64,000 nucleotides of DNA from Oxalobacter sp. (GCA_017524145.1 JAFWUI010000043.1:87683-151682); one strand, 5' to 3'; shown: positions 29,373-40,629, counted from the stretch's first letter. Notes: generated by a model from the sequence alone, not told the origin. Made by a program: numbers and translations.

Positions 29373-32150
29373 ATGTCCTTTTTCACCAGCATATTTGGTA
29401 GCCGGAATTCCCGGTTGTTGAAAAGCTATGGGAAAACCGTAGCACAGATCAACGCATTGGAACCCGCCATGGAAGCGCTTTCAGATGAAGCGCTCCAGGC
29501 AAAAACCCCTGAATTCAAGCAACGCCTTGCCAATGGCGAATCCTTGGACAACCTGCTGCCGGAAGCCTTTGCCGTCTGCCGTGAAGCCAGCAGGCGCGTC
29601 CTGAAAATGCGCCACTTCGACGTGCAGCTGCTTGGTGGGATGGCGCTCCATTACGGCAAGATTGCAGAAATGGCGACGGGTGAAGGCAAGACACTGGTTG
29701 CGACATTGCCCGCTTACCTGAACGGCCTGACCGGTCAGGGTGTCCATGTGGTGACCGTCAATGACTACCTGGCACAGCGTGACGCAGAATGGATGTCCCG
29801 CCTTTATGGCTGGCTGGGACTGAGCACAGGCGTCAACCTGCCATCCATGAGCCATGAAGAGAAACAGCAGGCCTACGCCGCTGACATCACTTATGGCACC
29901 AACAACGAATATGGTTTCGACTACCTGCGTGACAACATGGTTTACCGCGTCAGCGACCGGGTCCAGCGTGGGTTGGCGTATGGCATCGTCGACGAAGTGG
30001 ACTCCATCCTGATTGACGAAGCCCGTACCCCATTGATCATCTCCGGTCAGGCGGAAGACTCCAACGACCTGTACGAACGCATCAACGAAATCCCGCCGAA
30101 ACTGACACTGCAGATCGGTGAAGAAACCAAAGACGGCAAGGGCAAGATCGAAGTTCCCGGTGACTACACCAAGGACGAAAAGACCCGTCAGGTCTATCTG
30201 ACCGATGCCGGATACGAAAAGGCTGAAAAGATCCTGGCAGAAATGGGGCTGCTGCAGAAAGGCGCATCCCTGTATGATGCCGCCCATATCATCCTGGTCC
30301 ATCATCTGTATGCGGCACTGCGTGCCCATGCACTGTACCACCGGGACCAGCATTATGTCGTCCAGAATGATGAAATCGTCATTGTCGATGAATTCACCGG
30401 GCGTCTGATGGAAGGGCGGCGCTGGTCTGAAGGCCTGCACCAGGCGATTGAGGCGAAAGAACACGTCACCATCCAGAACGAAAACCAGACACTGGCCTCC
30501 ATCACGTTCCAGAACTACTTCCGTATGTACAACAAACTGTCCGGCATGACCGGTACAGCCGATACCGAAGCATACGAATTCCAGGACATCTATGGTCTGG
30601 AAACCGTGGTCATCCCGACCAACCGCCCGAACCAGCGTAAGGATGCCCCAGACCTGGTTTACCGCTCTGAAGAAGAAAAATACGAAGCCGTCCTGGGCGA
30701 CATCAAGGACTGCTATGACCGTGGCCAGCCGGTGCTGGTCGGTACCACCTCGATTGAAAACTCTGAACGGCTGTCGGCTTACCTGACCAAGATGCACATT
30801 CCCCATAACGTGCTGAATGCAAAACAGCATGCTAGAGAAGCGCAGATCGTTGCCCAGGCAGGCCGTCCAAAAATGATCACCATCGCCACCAACATGGCAG
30901 GCCGTGGGACCGATATCGTGCTCGGCGGCAATGTCGAGAAACAGGTTGAGTTCATCCAGGCGGACGACAAGATTCCAGAAGAAGAAAAGGCGGCGAAGAT
31001 CAAACAGCTCCAGGACGAATGGCAGTCCCTGCATGACTTTGTGCTGGCACAGGGCGGGCTGCATATCATCGGTACCGAACGCCATGAATCCCGCCGCGTG
31101 GACAACCAGTTGAGGGGGCGTTCCGCCCGTCAGGGCGACCCGGGTTCTTCCCGTTTCTACCTCTCGCTGGATGATGAGCTGCTGCGTATTTTCGCCGGTG
31201 ACACGATGCGTGCCGTCATGAACCGCCTGAACATGCCTCGTGGTGAAGCCATTGAATCCAAACTGGTTTCCCGGTCGATTGAATCTGCCCAGCGCAAGGT
31301 TGAAGGCCATAACTTCGATATGCGTAAGCAGCTGCTGAAATACGATGACGTCGCCAACGAACAGCGCAAGGTGCTTTACCAGCAGCGTAATGAACTGCTG
31401 GAAATGGCAGACACCACCGAACTTGCCAGGGACCTCCGCCATGGCACCTTCACCGACCTGTTCCGTGCCTATTTCCCGGAAGAATCCATCGAAGAACAAT
31501 GGGACATCGCCGGTCTTGAAAAAGAACTGAAGAGCGTCTGGCAGGTTGAGATGCCCGTCCCGATGGCGCAGATGCTCGAAGAAAACAAGACGATGACCGA
31601 TGATGACCTGCTGGAAGAACTCCTGCGGATCACCGATGAACGCTATGAAGCGAAAATCGAGATGGTCGACCGTGAAGCCTGGATTGAATACGAACGGGGC
31701 GTCATCCTGCAGAGCATGGACAACTTCTGGCGGGAACACCTGTCCTCGCTGGACCATCTGCGCAAAGGCATCCATCTGCGTGGCTATGCCCATAAGAATC
31801 CAGAGCAGGAATACAAGTTTGAATCATTCAAGCTGTTTGACCAGATGCTCCGGATGATCCGTGATGATGCCACCAAAGTCCTGTTCCTGGTCCAGATCCG
31901 TACCCGGGAAGAAGTCGAGGCAGAACAGCGGGCAATAGCAGAACGGGCTGAAGCCGAAAGGCGGGCGCTGGAAGAAGCCATGGCGGCAGCCGCCCAGCAG
32001 GACCAGAAAATCACCATCAAGACCACCATCAGTGATGCAGACAGTGAAAGTGGCAATAAAGGTGGCGGAATTCCCCGTGTTGGCCGCAACGAACCCTGCC
32101 CATGTGGCAGTGGCAAGAAATACAAGCATTGCCATGGCAAGCTCAAATGA
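29373..32150 (+). CDS. secA: Preprotein translocase ATPase SecA
   Basis: Motor that pushes preproteins through SecYEG. The 925 residues contain Walker [12 protein letters not shown] near residue 105, [24 protein letters not shown] (Walker B), the preprotein cross-linking domain, [14 protein letters not shown] and [15 protein letters not shown] in the second motor domain, and the C-terminal zinc motif [16 protein letters not shown] that contacts SecB and lipid. Length and motifs are complete. GGATG serves as the ribosome site before ATG 29373. Confidence 0.98.
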   Translation: MSFFTSIFGSRNSRLLKSYGKTVAQINALEPAMEALSDEALQAKTPEFKQRLANGESLDNLLPEAFAVCREASRRVLKMRHFDVQLLGGMALHYGKIAEMATGEGKTLVATLPAYLNGLTGQGVHVVTVNDYLAQRDAEWMSRLYGWLGLSTGVNLPSMSHEEKQQAYAADITYGTNNEYGFDYLRDNMVYRVSDRVQRGLAYGIVDEVDSILIDEARTPLIISGQAEDSNDLYERINEIPPKLTLQIGEETKDGKGKIEVPGDYTKDEKTRQVYLTDAGYEKAEKILAEMGLLQKGASLYDAAHIILVHHLYAALRAHALYHRDQHYVVQNDEIVIVDEFTGRLMEGRRWSEGLHQAIEAKEHVTIQNENQTLASITFQNYFRMYNKLSGMTGTADTEAYEFQDIYGLETVVIPTNRPNQRKDAPDLVYRSEEEKYEAVLGDIKDCYDRGQPVLVGTTSIENSERLSAYLTKMHIPHNVLNAKQHAREAQIVAQAGRPKMITIATNMAGRGTDIVLGGNVEKQVEFIQADDKIPEEEKAAKIKQLQDEWQSLHDFVLAQGGLHIIGTERHESRRVDNQLRGRSARQGDPGSSRFYLSLDDELLRIFAGDTMRAVMNRLNMPRGEAIESKLVSRSIESAQRKVEGHNFDMRKQLLKYDDVANEQRKVLYQQRNELLEMADTTELARDLRHGTFTDLFRAYFPEESIEEQWDIAGLEKELKSVWQVEMPVPMAQMLEENKTMTDDDLLEELLRITDERYEAKIEMVDREAWIEYERGVILQSMDNFWREHLSSLDHLRKGIHLRGYAHKNPEQEYKFESFKLFDQMLRMIRDDATKVLFLVQIRTREEVEAEQRAIAERAEAERRALEEAMAAAAQQDQKITIKTTISDADSESGNKGGGIPRVGRNEPCPCGSGKKYKHCHGKLK

Positions 32151-32195
32151 GCCTTGACCGGTGGCAAGTGAAGGTTTTTTAGAAAGGATGGAAAA

Positions 32196-33434
32196 ATGGC
32201 TGTGAATCTCCCTGCCCCAGTGGCGTCTGAACTCAAGCCTGTTGCCGGGCTCGAACTGGGTTACGCCATGGCGGCGATCAAGAAAGAAAACCGGAAAGAC
32301 CTGCTGGTGGTCCGTCTGTCAGAAGGCGCAGCAGTCGCCGGAGTCTTCACCAAGAACCGCTTCTGTGCAGCACCCGTGCAGATCTGCCGGGACAACCTGG
32401 CGAAGGTCAAGGCCTCCGGCAAGTCCATCCGTGCATTGATGGTCAACACCGGCAACGCCAATGCGGGCACCGGCGAATCCGGTTACCGTGATGCCGTCAA
32501 CACCAGCAAGGCGCTGGCAGACCTGCTGGGGATTGCGCCTGAACAGGTCCTGCCGTTTTCCACCGGCGTCATCCTCGAACCCCTGCCTGCCGACCGCCTG
32601 ATTGCCGGACTGCCGGCTGCGGTCGCCGACCTCAAGGCAGACAACTGGCTGAATGCGGCAGAAGCCATCATGACCACCGACACCACGCCAAAGGCTGCCT
32701 CCCGCACCCTCCAGCTGGATGGCAAGACCGTCACGGTCACAGGCATCTGCAAAGGCGCTGGCATGATCCATCCGAACATGGCGACCATGCTGGGTTTCAT
32801 GGCAACCGATGCCGCTGTCCCGCAGGATGTCCTGGAAGGCATGCTTGAATATGCCGTCAACAAGTCCTTCAACTGCATCACCGTGGACGGAGACACCTCC
32901 ACCAACGATTCCCTGATCCTGATGGCGACCGGCAAAGTTGATGCCGGCATCACCGGAACCGCTTCCGCCAACTACCAGGCACTGCAGGATGCGGTCACCA
33001 GCCTGGCGCAGGAACTGGCGCAGAAAATCATCCGCGATGGGGAAGGGGCTTCCAAATTCATCACCATCACCGTCGAACAGGGCAAGACTGAAGAAGAATG
33101 CCGCAAGGTCGCTTATGCCATCGCCCATTCACCACTGGTCAAGACAGCTTTCTTCGCCTCTGACCCGAACCTGGGGCGTATCCTGGCTGCCATCGGCTAT
33201 GCCGGGGTGGAAGACCTGGATGTCGGCAAGCTGGAACTCTATCTCGATGATGTCCTCGTTGCCAAAGATGGCGGCAGGAACCCAGCTTATCGGGAAGAAG
33301 ACGGCCAGCGTGTCATGGGCAAGCCAGAAATCCTCGTCCGTGTCGTGCTGGCACGTGGTGATGCCACCGCCACCGTCTGGACCTGTGACCTCTCACATGA
33401 CTACGTTTCCATCAACGCAGACTACCGTTCATGA
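32196..33434 (+). CDS. argJ: Bifunctional ornithine acetyltransferase / N-acetylglutamate synthase ArgJ
   Basis: Cytoplasmic enzyme of arginine synthesis that recycles the acetyl group from N-acetylornithine to glutamate. The 412 residues contain the self-cleavage site in [11 protein letters not shown] (cut before Thr to give alpha and beta chains), [20 protein letters not shown] and [10 protein letters not shown]. The C-terminus [16 protein letters not shown] matches family ends. AAAGGATGG precedes ATG 32196. Coupled by ATGA to the following ATPase. Confidence 0.96.
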   Translation: MAVNLPAPVASELKPVAGLELGYAMAAIKKENRKDLLVVRLSEGAAVAGVFTKNRFCAAPVQICRDNLAKVKASGKSIRALMVNTGNANAGTGESGYRDAVNTSKALADLLGIAPEQVLPFSTGVILEPLPADRLIAGLPAAVADLKADNWLNAAEAIMTTDTTPKAASRTLQLDGKTVTVTGICKGAGMIHPNMATMLGFMATDAAVPQDVLEGMLEYAVNKSFNCITVDGDTSTNDSLILMATGKVDAGITGTASANYQALQDAVTSLAQELAQKIIRDGEGASKFITITVEQGKTEEECRKVAYAIAHSPLVKTAFFASDPNLGRILAAIGYAGVEDLDVGKLELYLDDVLVAKDGGRNPAYREEDGQRVMGKPEILVRVVLARGDATATVWTCDLSHDYVSINADYRS

Positions 33435-34330
33435 CCGGACTGGAGAAACTGCCTATGATGGCCAAACTGGAGAAACTGCTTGAACATGCCGATGTGGTGC
33501 TGACCCGCCTTGAAGCCGTCTTGCCGACAGCACAGGGCATTGCCCCGATTGACTGGAACACCCCCAGTGCCGCCTACCGCTGGCGGCGGAAAAACGGTGT
33601 CGGTACCCTCAAGGCAATCGCCCATATCTCCCCGGTCGCCATGACCGACCTGTTTTTCCTCGACCGTCAGAAAGCACTGCTCGAACAGAACACCCAGCAG
33701 TTCATCGAAGGGAAACCCGCAAACAACGTATTGATGACCGGTGCAAGGGGCACCGGCAAATCATCCCTTGTCCGGGCCTGCCTGAACCGTTTTGCTGACC
33801 AAGGGCTCCGCCTGATTGAGGTGGACAAGAACGACCTGATGGACCTGGACGACATCTCAGACCTGGTTGCTTCCCGGCCTGAGAAATTCATCCTCTACTG
33901 CGATGACCTTTCCTTTGATGAAGGTGATGACAGTTACAAGACGCTGAAAGCTGCCTTGGATGGCAGCCTGTCTGCCCAGCCGGACAACGTGCTGATCTAT
34001 GCAACCTCCAACCGCCGCCATCTGCTGGCGGAAAAACAGTCTGACAACACAGGTTACCATCTCGATGAAAACGGAGACCTCCATCCGGGCGAAACCTCCG
34101 ACGAGAAGATTTCCCTCTCTGACCGTTTCGGGCTCTGGCTGTCGTTCTATTCCTATTCGCAGGACGAATACCTCGCCATCTGCAACCATTGGCTCAAGTC
34201 GCTTGGCTGTTCCGATGCATTGATTGAACAGTCCCGTACGGATGCGCTGCAATGGGCATTGCAGCGGGGTTCACGGACAGGCAGGACAGCCTACCAGTTT
34301 GCCCGTGACTACGCGGGCAGGCATCTGTAA
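33431..34330 (+). CDS. AAA+ ATPase of the DUF815 family
   Basis: A 299-residue ATP-binding protein: Walker [14 protein letters not shown] near residue 100, Walker [10 protein letters not shown], sensor-1-like [10 protein letters not shown] and arginine-rich C-terminal part ([20 protein letters not shown]). DUF815 ATPases often sit next to argJ in betaproteobacteria; their target is unknown. Translation is coupled to argJ by the overlapping ATGA at 33431-33434. A later ATG (MMAKLEK, 33455) is a weaker start option. Confidence 0.85.
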   Translation: MTGLEKLPMMAKLEKLLEHADVVLTRLEAVLPTAQGIAPIDWNTPSAAYRWRRKNGVGTLKAIAHISPVAMTDLFFLDRQKALLEQNTQQFIEGKPANNVLMTGARGTGKSSLVRACLNRFADQGLRLIEVDKNDLMDLDDISDLVASRPEKFILYCDDLSFDEGDDSYKTLKAALDGSLSAQPDNVLIYATSNRRHLLAEKQSDNTGYHLDENGDLHPGETSDEKISLSDRFGLWLSFYSYSQDEYLAICNHWLKSLGCSDALIEQSRTDALQWALQRGSRTGRTAYQFARDYAGRHL

Positions 34331-34350
34331 CCAGCGCTGGAAACACCAGA

Positions 34351-34385
34351 AACAACAGCGGCAACCGGTTAGACGGTTGCCGTTG
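34351..34385. terminator. Bidirectional terminator hairpin
   Basis: GGCAACCG (34359-34366) pairs with CGGTTGCC (34373-34380) around GTTAGA, and outer ACAAC and GTTGT extend the stem. It lies between the convergent DUF815 gene and the secreted-protein gene. Confidence 0.7.
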
Positions 34386-34400
34386 TCCTGTCAGCAGGCA

Positions 34401-34838
34401 TTACCGGGCGACTTTTCCGCGGATGTCCAGCCTGTCGAGGCGCTCTTCCTGCGAAGTGCTGAATTCAACCCGATGGATCCGCTGCCAGTTCCGGCATTCC
34501 CAACCATAAGAAGAATCCAGGGTGCAGTCCCTGCCGAGTGACCCGTATCCGCCATCGGAGACAGCAATCCAGCTGGCACGGTTGCTGTGCCGGCTGTACT
34601 GGCAGACACCGACTTCATGCCGCCTGTCATGGCGCCCCATGGCGAACATCCTGCCATGGTCATGGCATTTCAGTTTTTCCTTTGAGGCACCGTCATAGTA
34701 TTTCACTTTCGACATGTTGTATTTGAACTGGGTGCCACCATCATGACCGCCATGACGGTGATGATGGTACGGCTGCGCCTGGGCAGACATTGCGGCACAT
34801 GCCAGGATGGCTGCCAGCGGGAAGAGTTTCTTGGTCAT
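34401..34838 (-). CDS. Secreted His-rich protein of unknown function
   Basis: A 145-residue protein with a clear Sec signal peptide (KKLFPLAAILACAAMSAQAQ, cleavage probably after AQA), so periplasmic or secreted. The mature N-terminus is PYHHHRHGGHDGG, a potential metal-binding tag. Four cysteines remain in the mature part, enough for two disulfides. I do not recognise the family. ATG 34838 follows GGAGC on the reverse strand. It is isolated between the housekeeping block and the defence genes. Confidence 0.7.
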   Translation of the reverse strand: MTKKLFPLAAILACAAMSAQAQPYHHHRHGGHDGGTQFKYNMSKVKYYDGASKEKLKCHDHGRMFAMGRHDRRHEVGVCQYSRHSNRASWIAVSDGGYGSLGRDCTLDSSYGWECRNWQRIHRVEFSTSQEERLDRLDIRGKVAR

Positions 34839-35034
34839 GATGGGCTCCTTTATCGGTGGGTACTGTCATGATTCTAGCAAATTTTATGAAGACAATTGTC
34901 GACAAATGTTTCAAACGCCTCCGTTTCCCAAGGGCGCAGTCATGGGATGTTTCGGTTATACTTTCAGAATCGGTTGCCCATTCCCCAGATGGGGAAGGGA
35001 TGCGTTTCTGACAGTCATTTAGGGGAACAAGACG

Positions 35035-38000
35035 ATGGCGGTGAATCTGAAAGACAAGCTGGAGAAATGGAAAACCAAGCTGCTTGACCTGAGTAAACGG
35101 AATCCCTTGCTGAACTTCCGGTTCCGTAAAGGGACAAACCTGAAGATCATTGACCCCCCTTTACTGGAACTCTGGGACAGCTTCGTCCAGAAAGAACAGA
35201 AAATCACCTTCCCGTTGGTGACTGAAGAAGCAGCCGGAGTCACGGCAGCAGCTGAAAAGCCCACCGCAAAGACCAAGGCGAAACTGGATACCGTCACCGA
35301 CGACACCCCTGGGGAACGCCAGCGTGCCCTGCGCAACCTCAAGAAAAAAGCCCAGCTCTTCCAGGAAGAACAGGGCATCAATGTCCTCTATATGGCGTTC
35401 GGTTTCCTGCGCTGGAACGAGAAAACCGGAGCCAAAGACTTCTTTGAAGCGCCGCTGATCCTGGTGCCAGTCACCATCTCATGGGAAAACATCCGCGCCC
35501 CGTTCGTCCTGGGGCTGCATGAAGATGAAATCGTCTTCAACCCGACACTGAAATTCATGCTCGAAGACACCTATGGGCTGAAAATCCCCGAATTCGAGCA
35601 CGAGGCAGACCTGAAGGACTATATCCAGAAACTCCGGGAAGTCCTGGACAACAAAGAATGGAGCATCCAGGAAGAAGTCGGTGTCGGCCTGTTCCACTTC
35701 CTGAAGCTCAGCATGTATGACGACCTCACGAAAAACGAGGAAGCCATCCTCAACAGCAAGCTCATCCGCGCGATTGCCGGTGACAGTTCCGCCATCGACT
35801 TCGCCATTCCAGACTTCAGCAACCTCGACACATCAGATGAACTGTCTCCGATGAAGACCTTCCAGGTGGTTGATGCCGACTCCAGCCAGCAGGAAGCCGT
35901 CCTCTGTGCGAAAAAAGGCATCAGCTTCATCCTGCAGGGACCACCGGGTACCGGCAAGAGCCAGACCATCACCAACATCATCGCTGAATGCCTTGCCAAC
36001 GGGAAAAAAGTCCTGTTCGTGGCTGAGAAGATGGCGGCGCTTGAAGTCGTTTACCGCCGCCTTGCCAGCGTCGGGCTTGGAGACTTCTGCCTGATCATGC
36101 ACAGCCATAAGGCGAACAAGAAATCAGTGATGAACCAGTTTGAACAGGTTTTGCACCGTTCAGAACAGAAAATCACCATCAAGAATGATGCCTATCAGGA
36201 ACTCGTCCGCCTCGACAGCTACAAACAGATCCTGAACAACTATTCGCGCGACATCTACACCGAAATCAAACCGCTGAACAAGACCATCTATGATGCCTAT
36301 GGTGAACTGACGAAACTGGAAAAAGTCCCGGACCTGCCGTTTTCCATCGCTGATGTCCGCCAGATGTCTGATACCCGGTTGCTGGAACTGACCGAAACGC
36401 TCCAGACACTGGTCCGCTCCCTGCAGGGGACAGATGGCGATTTCAGCAGCAACCCCTGGTATGGCGCCAACAGGATTCCGGTGCTGACCAATGAACTGCG
36501 CCAGGGCATCGCGATGAACCTGCAGAACCTCCAGTCCGCTTCACGTAAGATGACTGCACTTGGCAATGAGGTCAAGTCACAGTTGGGGCTGGACATCACC
36601 GGAACCCATGCCGGTTTCGATGCCGCCCAGGGGATGCTGGCATCCATCCAGCAGTCCCAGCCGGTGCCCGCCAGCTGGCTGTTGGAGGAAGGAGTTACAG
36701 CACCGCTCGCAGAAGAGATTTCCTACTGCAGGGACACCCAGAAGATGTTCACCAACACCAGGCAGGAAATCATTGGGCTGCATGAAGTCCTGCGTGCCGC
36801 TGACCCACGGGCAGATTTCGCCGGTTTCGAAGGCCTTGCCACGATGGCAGCCATCCAGGAACATCAGGATGCGCTGCAGTCATTCATTGAGGCTGCCCCG
36901 GCTTATAAGTCCCTTAAGGATGCCAATGACCTGCCGATGGTTGAAAAGACCCTGGCAATGCTGCGTGAACGGGCAGACGGCTATGCCGCCCTCAAGGAAA
37001 CCGTGCTCGGTGAATTCGAGAAAGACATCCTGACCCTCGACTGCGACACGCTGTACCGGAAATTCCGGACCGATTATGACTCGATGTTCAAGCTCTTCAA
37101 TTCCGACTACCGCAACGACAAGAAACTGATTGAAAGCATGAGCATCAAGGTCGGCGTAGAGCTCTCCGATGAACATATCATCGATGTCTTGGGCAAACTG
37201 CGCCAGATGAAGGAACACCAGGCATTCCTTCAGGAAAAGGAACCGATGGCATCACAGCTCTTCGGGGCGGAGTATCAAGGCATCGACACCGACTTCAATG
37301 CGTTGAACAGCCATATCGCCGTCTTCAAGACATTGCAGTCATGCCAGCAGAAACTGACTGCCCTGCAGACTTATGTCGGCATCATCGATGACCAGGACGC
37401 CACCCTGAAACAGCACTACGAAGGGCTCTATACCGGCATGGAAACCGACTGGGATGCTGTCCGTAGCGCATTGGACTGGGCAGACAGCTTCAGGCAGGCC
37501 ATCCAGCCGATGGAAGATAAAGGGACCCTTGTCCAGAAAGTCTGCACCGACAATGAAGCCACCAAGGCACAGGCAGGCACCTACCTGACCCGGCTCAACG
37601 AAGAAATGGCGGCATACAACGCCTACAACACCGGCTTCACCCAGTTCTTCGACAACCCAGACAGCTTCTACACCGTGCCGTTCAATGAGCTTGACCAGCG
37701 TTATGAAGCCTGCCTCAACGGCATGATGCAGCTTCAGGACTGGATCGATTACCGGGGAGCGGTCGCCAAGTGTGCCCAGTCAGGGCTTGATGACTTCATG
37801 AAACAGTATGAAGCCGCCAGGCTGCCGACCGACCAGATTGTCCCGACCTTCCAGAAACGGTTCTACAACCTCTGGCTCGACAGCGTCATGCCCGAATATC
37901 CATCCGTGGCGACCTTCCGGCGCAAACAGCAGGATGCCCTCATCAGCGAATTCAAGGCGCTCGACAAGAAACAGTTCGAGGTCGCCCGCAACCGCATCAG

Positions 38001-40089
38001 CGCTGAACTGACCAACAGGCTGCCGGCTTTCAGCTCCTTCACCTCTGGAGGGGATGAAATCAGCATCCTCAAGCGTGAACTCGCCAAACAGCGCCGGATT
38101 ATGCCGGTCCGCCGCCTGTTCCAGAAAATCCCGAACCTTGTCCGGATGCTGAAACCCTGCCTGATGATGTCACCGCTGACCGTCAGCCTCTTCCTCGAAT
38201 CCAAGGACTTCATCTTCGATACCGTCATCTTCGATGAAGCCTCCCAGGTCTGCACAGAAAACGCCCTTGGCGCCATCGTCCGTGGCAAACAGGTCATCAT
38301 CGTCGGTGACAGCAAGCAGATGCCGCCGACCAGCTTCTTCAATGTTTCCGCTGACGGCAACTTCGACGAATACGATGAAGAGAACGAAGAAGCCAACGAT
38401 GTCTTCGAATCGCTGCTTGATGAAGCCTCGCTGCTGCCGGAAAAGACACTGCTCTGGCATTACCGCAGCCGCCATGAACACCTGATTGCCTTCTCGAATG
38501 CCGAAATCTACCAGAACCGGCTGGTCACCTTCCCCTCCTGGATGGCAGACATGCCCGACATCGGGGTCGAATACGTCCATGTCCCGGATGGCGTCTATGA
38601 CCGTGGCGGACGCAAAGGCAACGTCAACGAAGCCCAGAAAATCGCTGAGATGGTGTTCGAGCACTTTGAAGCCTGCAGGCAGGGAAGGTTCAACCGCTCA
38701 CTGGGCGTCATCGCCTTCGGGGTTGTCCAGCAGCAGGCGATTGAAGCCGCCCTCCGGCGGATGCGCACAGAACGGCCGGAATACGAAGAATACTTCAACG
38801 AAGGGCTTGAAGAACCGTTCTTCATCAAGAGCCTTGAAAACGTCCAGGGCGATGAACGCGACACCATCATCTTCAGCATCGGCTATGCAAAAGGGGCGGA
38901 CGGCAAGATGGTCATGAACTTCGGCCCGTTGGGGCAGCAGGGCGGTGAACGTCGCCTGAACGTCGCCATCACCCGTGCGAAATTCAACATCAAGCTCGTC
39001 GGTTCCATCCTGCCGACCGACATCGATGTCAACCGCATCTCCACCGATGGGCCGAAACTCCTGAAAGCCTACATGGAATTCGCCATCCAGGGTCAGCAGG
39101 CACTGCCGCCAGCCGCCAAGGCAGACGCCAGCCAGGAAGAACCGCTGGAAACCGCCATCCATGACCTGCTCGTCTCGAAAGGCTATCAGGTCGATACCCG
39201 GATTGGCTGTTCCGGTTACCGCATCGACCTCGCGGTCAGGCATCCAGACCATCCGGGCTGCTATGCCATCGCCATCGAATGTGACGGCGCCTCTTACCAT
39301 GCCGCCAAGACCGCCCGTGAAAGGGACCGCATCCGTCCTGATGTGCTCCAGGGCATGGGCTGGAAGACCTACCGCGTCTGGTCACCGGACTGGGTCAAAG
39401 ACCCACAGTCAGAAGGGCAGCGCCTGATCGAGGCGGTGGAAGACGCCATCAAGAACTTCAGGCTGGATGTTGCGCCACAGGCCACACCGGCACCGAAGGC
39501 CGGAAAAGCTGAAGAACCGAAAGAAGAAATGGTCGTCGTCACTGCGGCTGAAGAAGTTGATGCCGGCAACCCCTACCATTTCGACCCTGCCCCTGAGGTC
39601 GCCGTGCCATCCACCATGTCACCGAAAGGGCCTTTCGGCAGGCAGACCTGCCTGAAATACCTGATCACCACCTATTTCCCGGTCCATGTCGATGTGCTCA
39701 CCAAAGCCATCTATGCCGGCACACCGAAAATCACCCCTGCCATGAAGGCGGAACTCCAGGCGGATATGGTGCAGATTGAGAAAAACGACCTGTACAAACG
39801 CAAAGGCGACTTCTTCTATCCGCCGGTCATCAAGGAAATGCCGGTCAGGCTGAAAGGCAGCCGCACCATCGACCAGATTGCCCAGGATGAAATCCAGGCG
39901 GCATTGCTCAAGGTCGCCAAAACGCGGGTCGGCATCAACCAGGCAGCCCTGATCACCGAGGCGATGCACGGTTTTGGCTTCACCCGCAAGAACCCGAAAC
40001 TCAACGAAGCCTTCTCCGCCGCCTTTGATGACCTGCTCGCAAGGGGCAAAGTCAGCAAAGACGCCGAAGAGGTTGTTTCCGTGCTTTGA
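35035..40089 (+). CDS. DUF4011-helicase-nuclease, candidate antiphage protein (Hhe-like)
   Basis: A 1684-residue multidomain protein. Residues 1 to about 250 resemble DUF4011 (KWKTKLLDLSKRNPLLNFR). A superfamily 1 helicase follows: GPPGTGKSQT near residue 303, then a long alpha-helical insertion, and FDEASQ (about 1066), VGDSKQMPPT, WHYRSRHEHLI, VQGDERDTI and VAITRAKF. About 1390-1450 is a Vsr/DUF559-like nuclease fold (YRIDLAVRHPD, AIAIECDGASYH, WKTYRVWSPDW). The C-terminal 150 residues resemble DUF3320. My unverified recollection is that this DUF4011-helicase-Vsr layout is listed among antiphage genes as Hhe. Its position beside toxin-antitoxin and restriction genes fits. It is intact, with its own promoter region. 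Confidence 0.85.
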   Translation: MAVNLKDKLEKWKTKLLDLSKRNPLLNFRFRKGTNLKIIDPPLLELWDSFVQKEQKITFPLVTEEAAGVTAAAEKPTAKTKAKLDTVTDDTPGERQRALRNLKKKAQLFQEEQGINVLYMAFGFLRWNEKTGAKDFFEAPLILVPVTISWENIRAPFVLGLHEDEIVFNPTLKFMLEDTYGLKIPEFEHEADLKDYIQKLREVLDNKEWSIQEEVGVGLFHFLKLSMYDDLTKNEEAILNSKLIRAIAGDSSAIDFAIPDFSNLDTSDELSPMKTFQVVDADSSQQEAVLCAKKGISFILQGPPGTGKSQTITNIIAECLANGKKVLFVAEKMAALEVVYRRLASVGLGDFCLIMHSHKANKKSVMNQFEQVLHRSEQKITIKNDAYQELVRLDSYKQILNNYSRDIYTEIKPLNKTIYDAYGELTKLEKVPDLPFSIADVRQMSDTRLLELTETLQTLVRSLQGTDGDFSSNPWYGANRIPVLTNELRQGIAMNLQNLQSASRKMTALGNEVKSQLGLDITGTHAGFDAAQGMLASIQQSQPVPASWLLEEGVTAPLAEEISYCRDTQKMFTNTRQEIIGLHEVLRAADPRADFAGFEGLATMAAIQEHQDALQSFIEAAPAYKSLKDANDLPMVEKTLAMLRERADGYAALKETVLGEFEKDILTLDCDTLYRKFRTDYDSMFKLFNSDYRNDKKLIESMSIKVGVELSDEHIIDVLGKLRQMKEHQAFLQEKEPMASQLFGAEYQGIDTDFNALNSHIAVFKTLQSCQQKLTALQTYVGIIDDQDATLKQHYEGLYTGMETDWDAVRSALDWADSFRQAIQPMEDKGTLVQKVCTDNEATKAQAGTYLTRLNEEMAAYNAYNTGFTQFFDNPDSFYTVPFNELDQRYEACLNGMMQLQDWIDYRGAVAKCAQSGLDDFMKQYEAARLPTDQIVPTFQKRFYNLWLDSVMPEYPSVATFRRKQQDALISEFKALDKKQFEVARNRISAELTNRLPAFSSFTSGGDEISILKRELAKQRRIMPVRRLFQKIPNLVRMLKPCLMMSPLTVSLFLESKDFIFDTVIFDEASQVCTENALGAIVRGKQVIIVGDSKQMPPTSFFNVSADGNFDEYDEENEEANDVFESLLDEASLLPEKTLLWHYRSRHEHLIAFSNAEIYQNRLVTFPSWMADMPDIGVEYVHVPDGVYDRGGRKGNVNEAQKIAEMVFEHFEACRQGRFNRSLGVIAFGVVQQQAIEAALRRMRTERPEYEEYFNEGLEEPFFIKSLENVQGDERDTIIFSIGYAKGADGKMVMNFGPLGQQGGERRLNVAITRAKFNIKLVGSILPTDIDVNRISTDGPKLLKAYMEFAIQGQQALPPAAKADASQEEPLETAIHDLLVSKGYQVDTRIGCSGYRIDLAVRHPDHPGCYAIAIECDGASYHAAKTARERDRIRPDVLQGMGWKTYRVWSPDWVKDPQSEGQRLIEAVEDAIKNFRLDVAPQATPAPKAGKAEEPKEEMVVVTAAEEVDAGNPYHFDPAPEVAVPSTMSPKGPFGRQTCLKYLITTYFPVHVDVLTKAIYAGTPKITPAMKAELQADMVQIEKNDLYKRKGDFFYPPVIKEMPVRLKGSRTIDQIAQDEIQAALLKVAKTRVGINQAALITEAMHGFGFTRKNPKLNEAFSAAFDDLLARGKVSKDAEEVVSVL

Positions 40090-40114
40090 GGGAGAAACCA
40101 GCCTGGAGGTTGAG

Positions 40115-40609
40115 ATGAAGATTTTTGAAGCGTTTTTAGCCATGATACTTTCGATATTCCCTGCCTTTGCAACAGGCGGTGCCGTCAGTGACAGGCTGGA
40201 AGGCACCTGGACCGAAACGAGGCAGTACAAAGACTACCCCAGGGCAGTCCTGCATTTCGAGGGGCAGAACCTCCGTTTGGAACACGTGTTTGATGAAGAC
40301 GTGACTGTTGAATACAAGGTCACGGAGCAGAAGGATCCTGATGACTTCACCATCACCTTCGAATACTGGCATAAGGTCAAAAGGGGCAACGGCCGGATCA
40401 TCGATAGGAAAGAATCACGGGATTACCGCTACCACGTCGAGAACGGACGCCCCATCCTGTCAGAAATGGTCTTTGAATACGATGGGCGCGGGCTGATTGT
40501 CTTCGGGGAATTCCTGAAGAAAGATGATTTCACCGATGGCTTCGAGTCCGAGCTCCGGAAGAAGCTGAACAACCGGGAAGCAGTCCCAACCATGATGAAG
40601 ATGGAATAG
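40115..40609 (+). CDS. Secreted protein of unknown function, paralogue 1
   Basis: A 164-residue protein with an N-terminal signal peptide (IFEAFLAMILSIFPAFATGG) and a mature domain opening SDRLEGTWTETRQYKDYPR. It is closely similar along its whole length to the next gene, sharing YKDYPRAVLHF, RGNGRIIDRKES and DYRYHVE, so the pair arose by tandem duplication. The size and beta-rich pattern suggest a lipocalin-like barrel, but this is only a guess. ATG 40115 follows GGAGG. I do not recognise the family. Confidence 0.72.
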   Translation: MKIFEAFLAMILSIFPAFATGGAVSDRLEGTWTETRQYKDYPRAVLHFEGQNLRLEHVFDEDVTVEYKVTEQKDPDDFTITFEYWHKVKRGNGRIIDRKESRDYRYHVENGRPILSEMVFEYDGRGLIVFGEFLKKDDFTDGFESELRKKLNNREAVPTMMKME

Positions 40610-40629
40610 GCATGGGGTTGGAGTGAGAT

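Noticed and set aside
29481-31793. 770-codon open frame antisense to secA
   Set aside because: It mirrors the codon structure of secA, has no recognisable domains, and secA on the other strand is complete with every motif. Long antisense frames are common in GC-biased genes.
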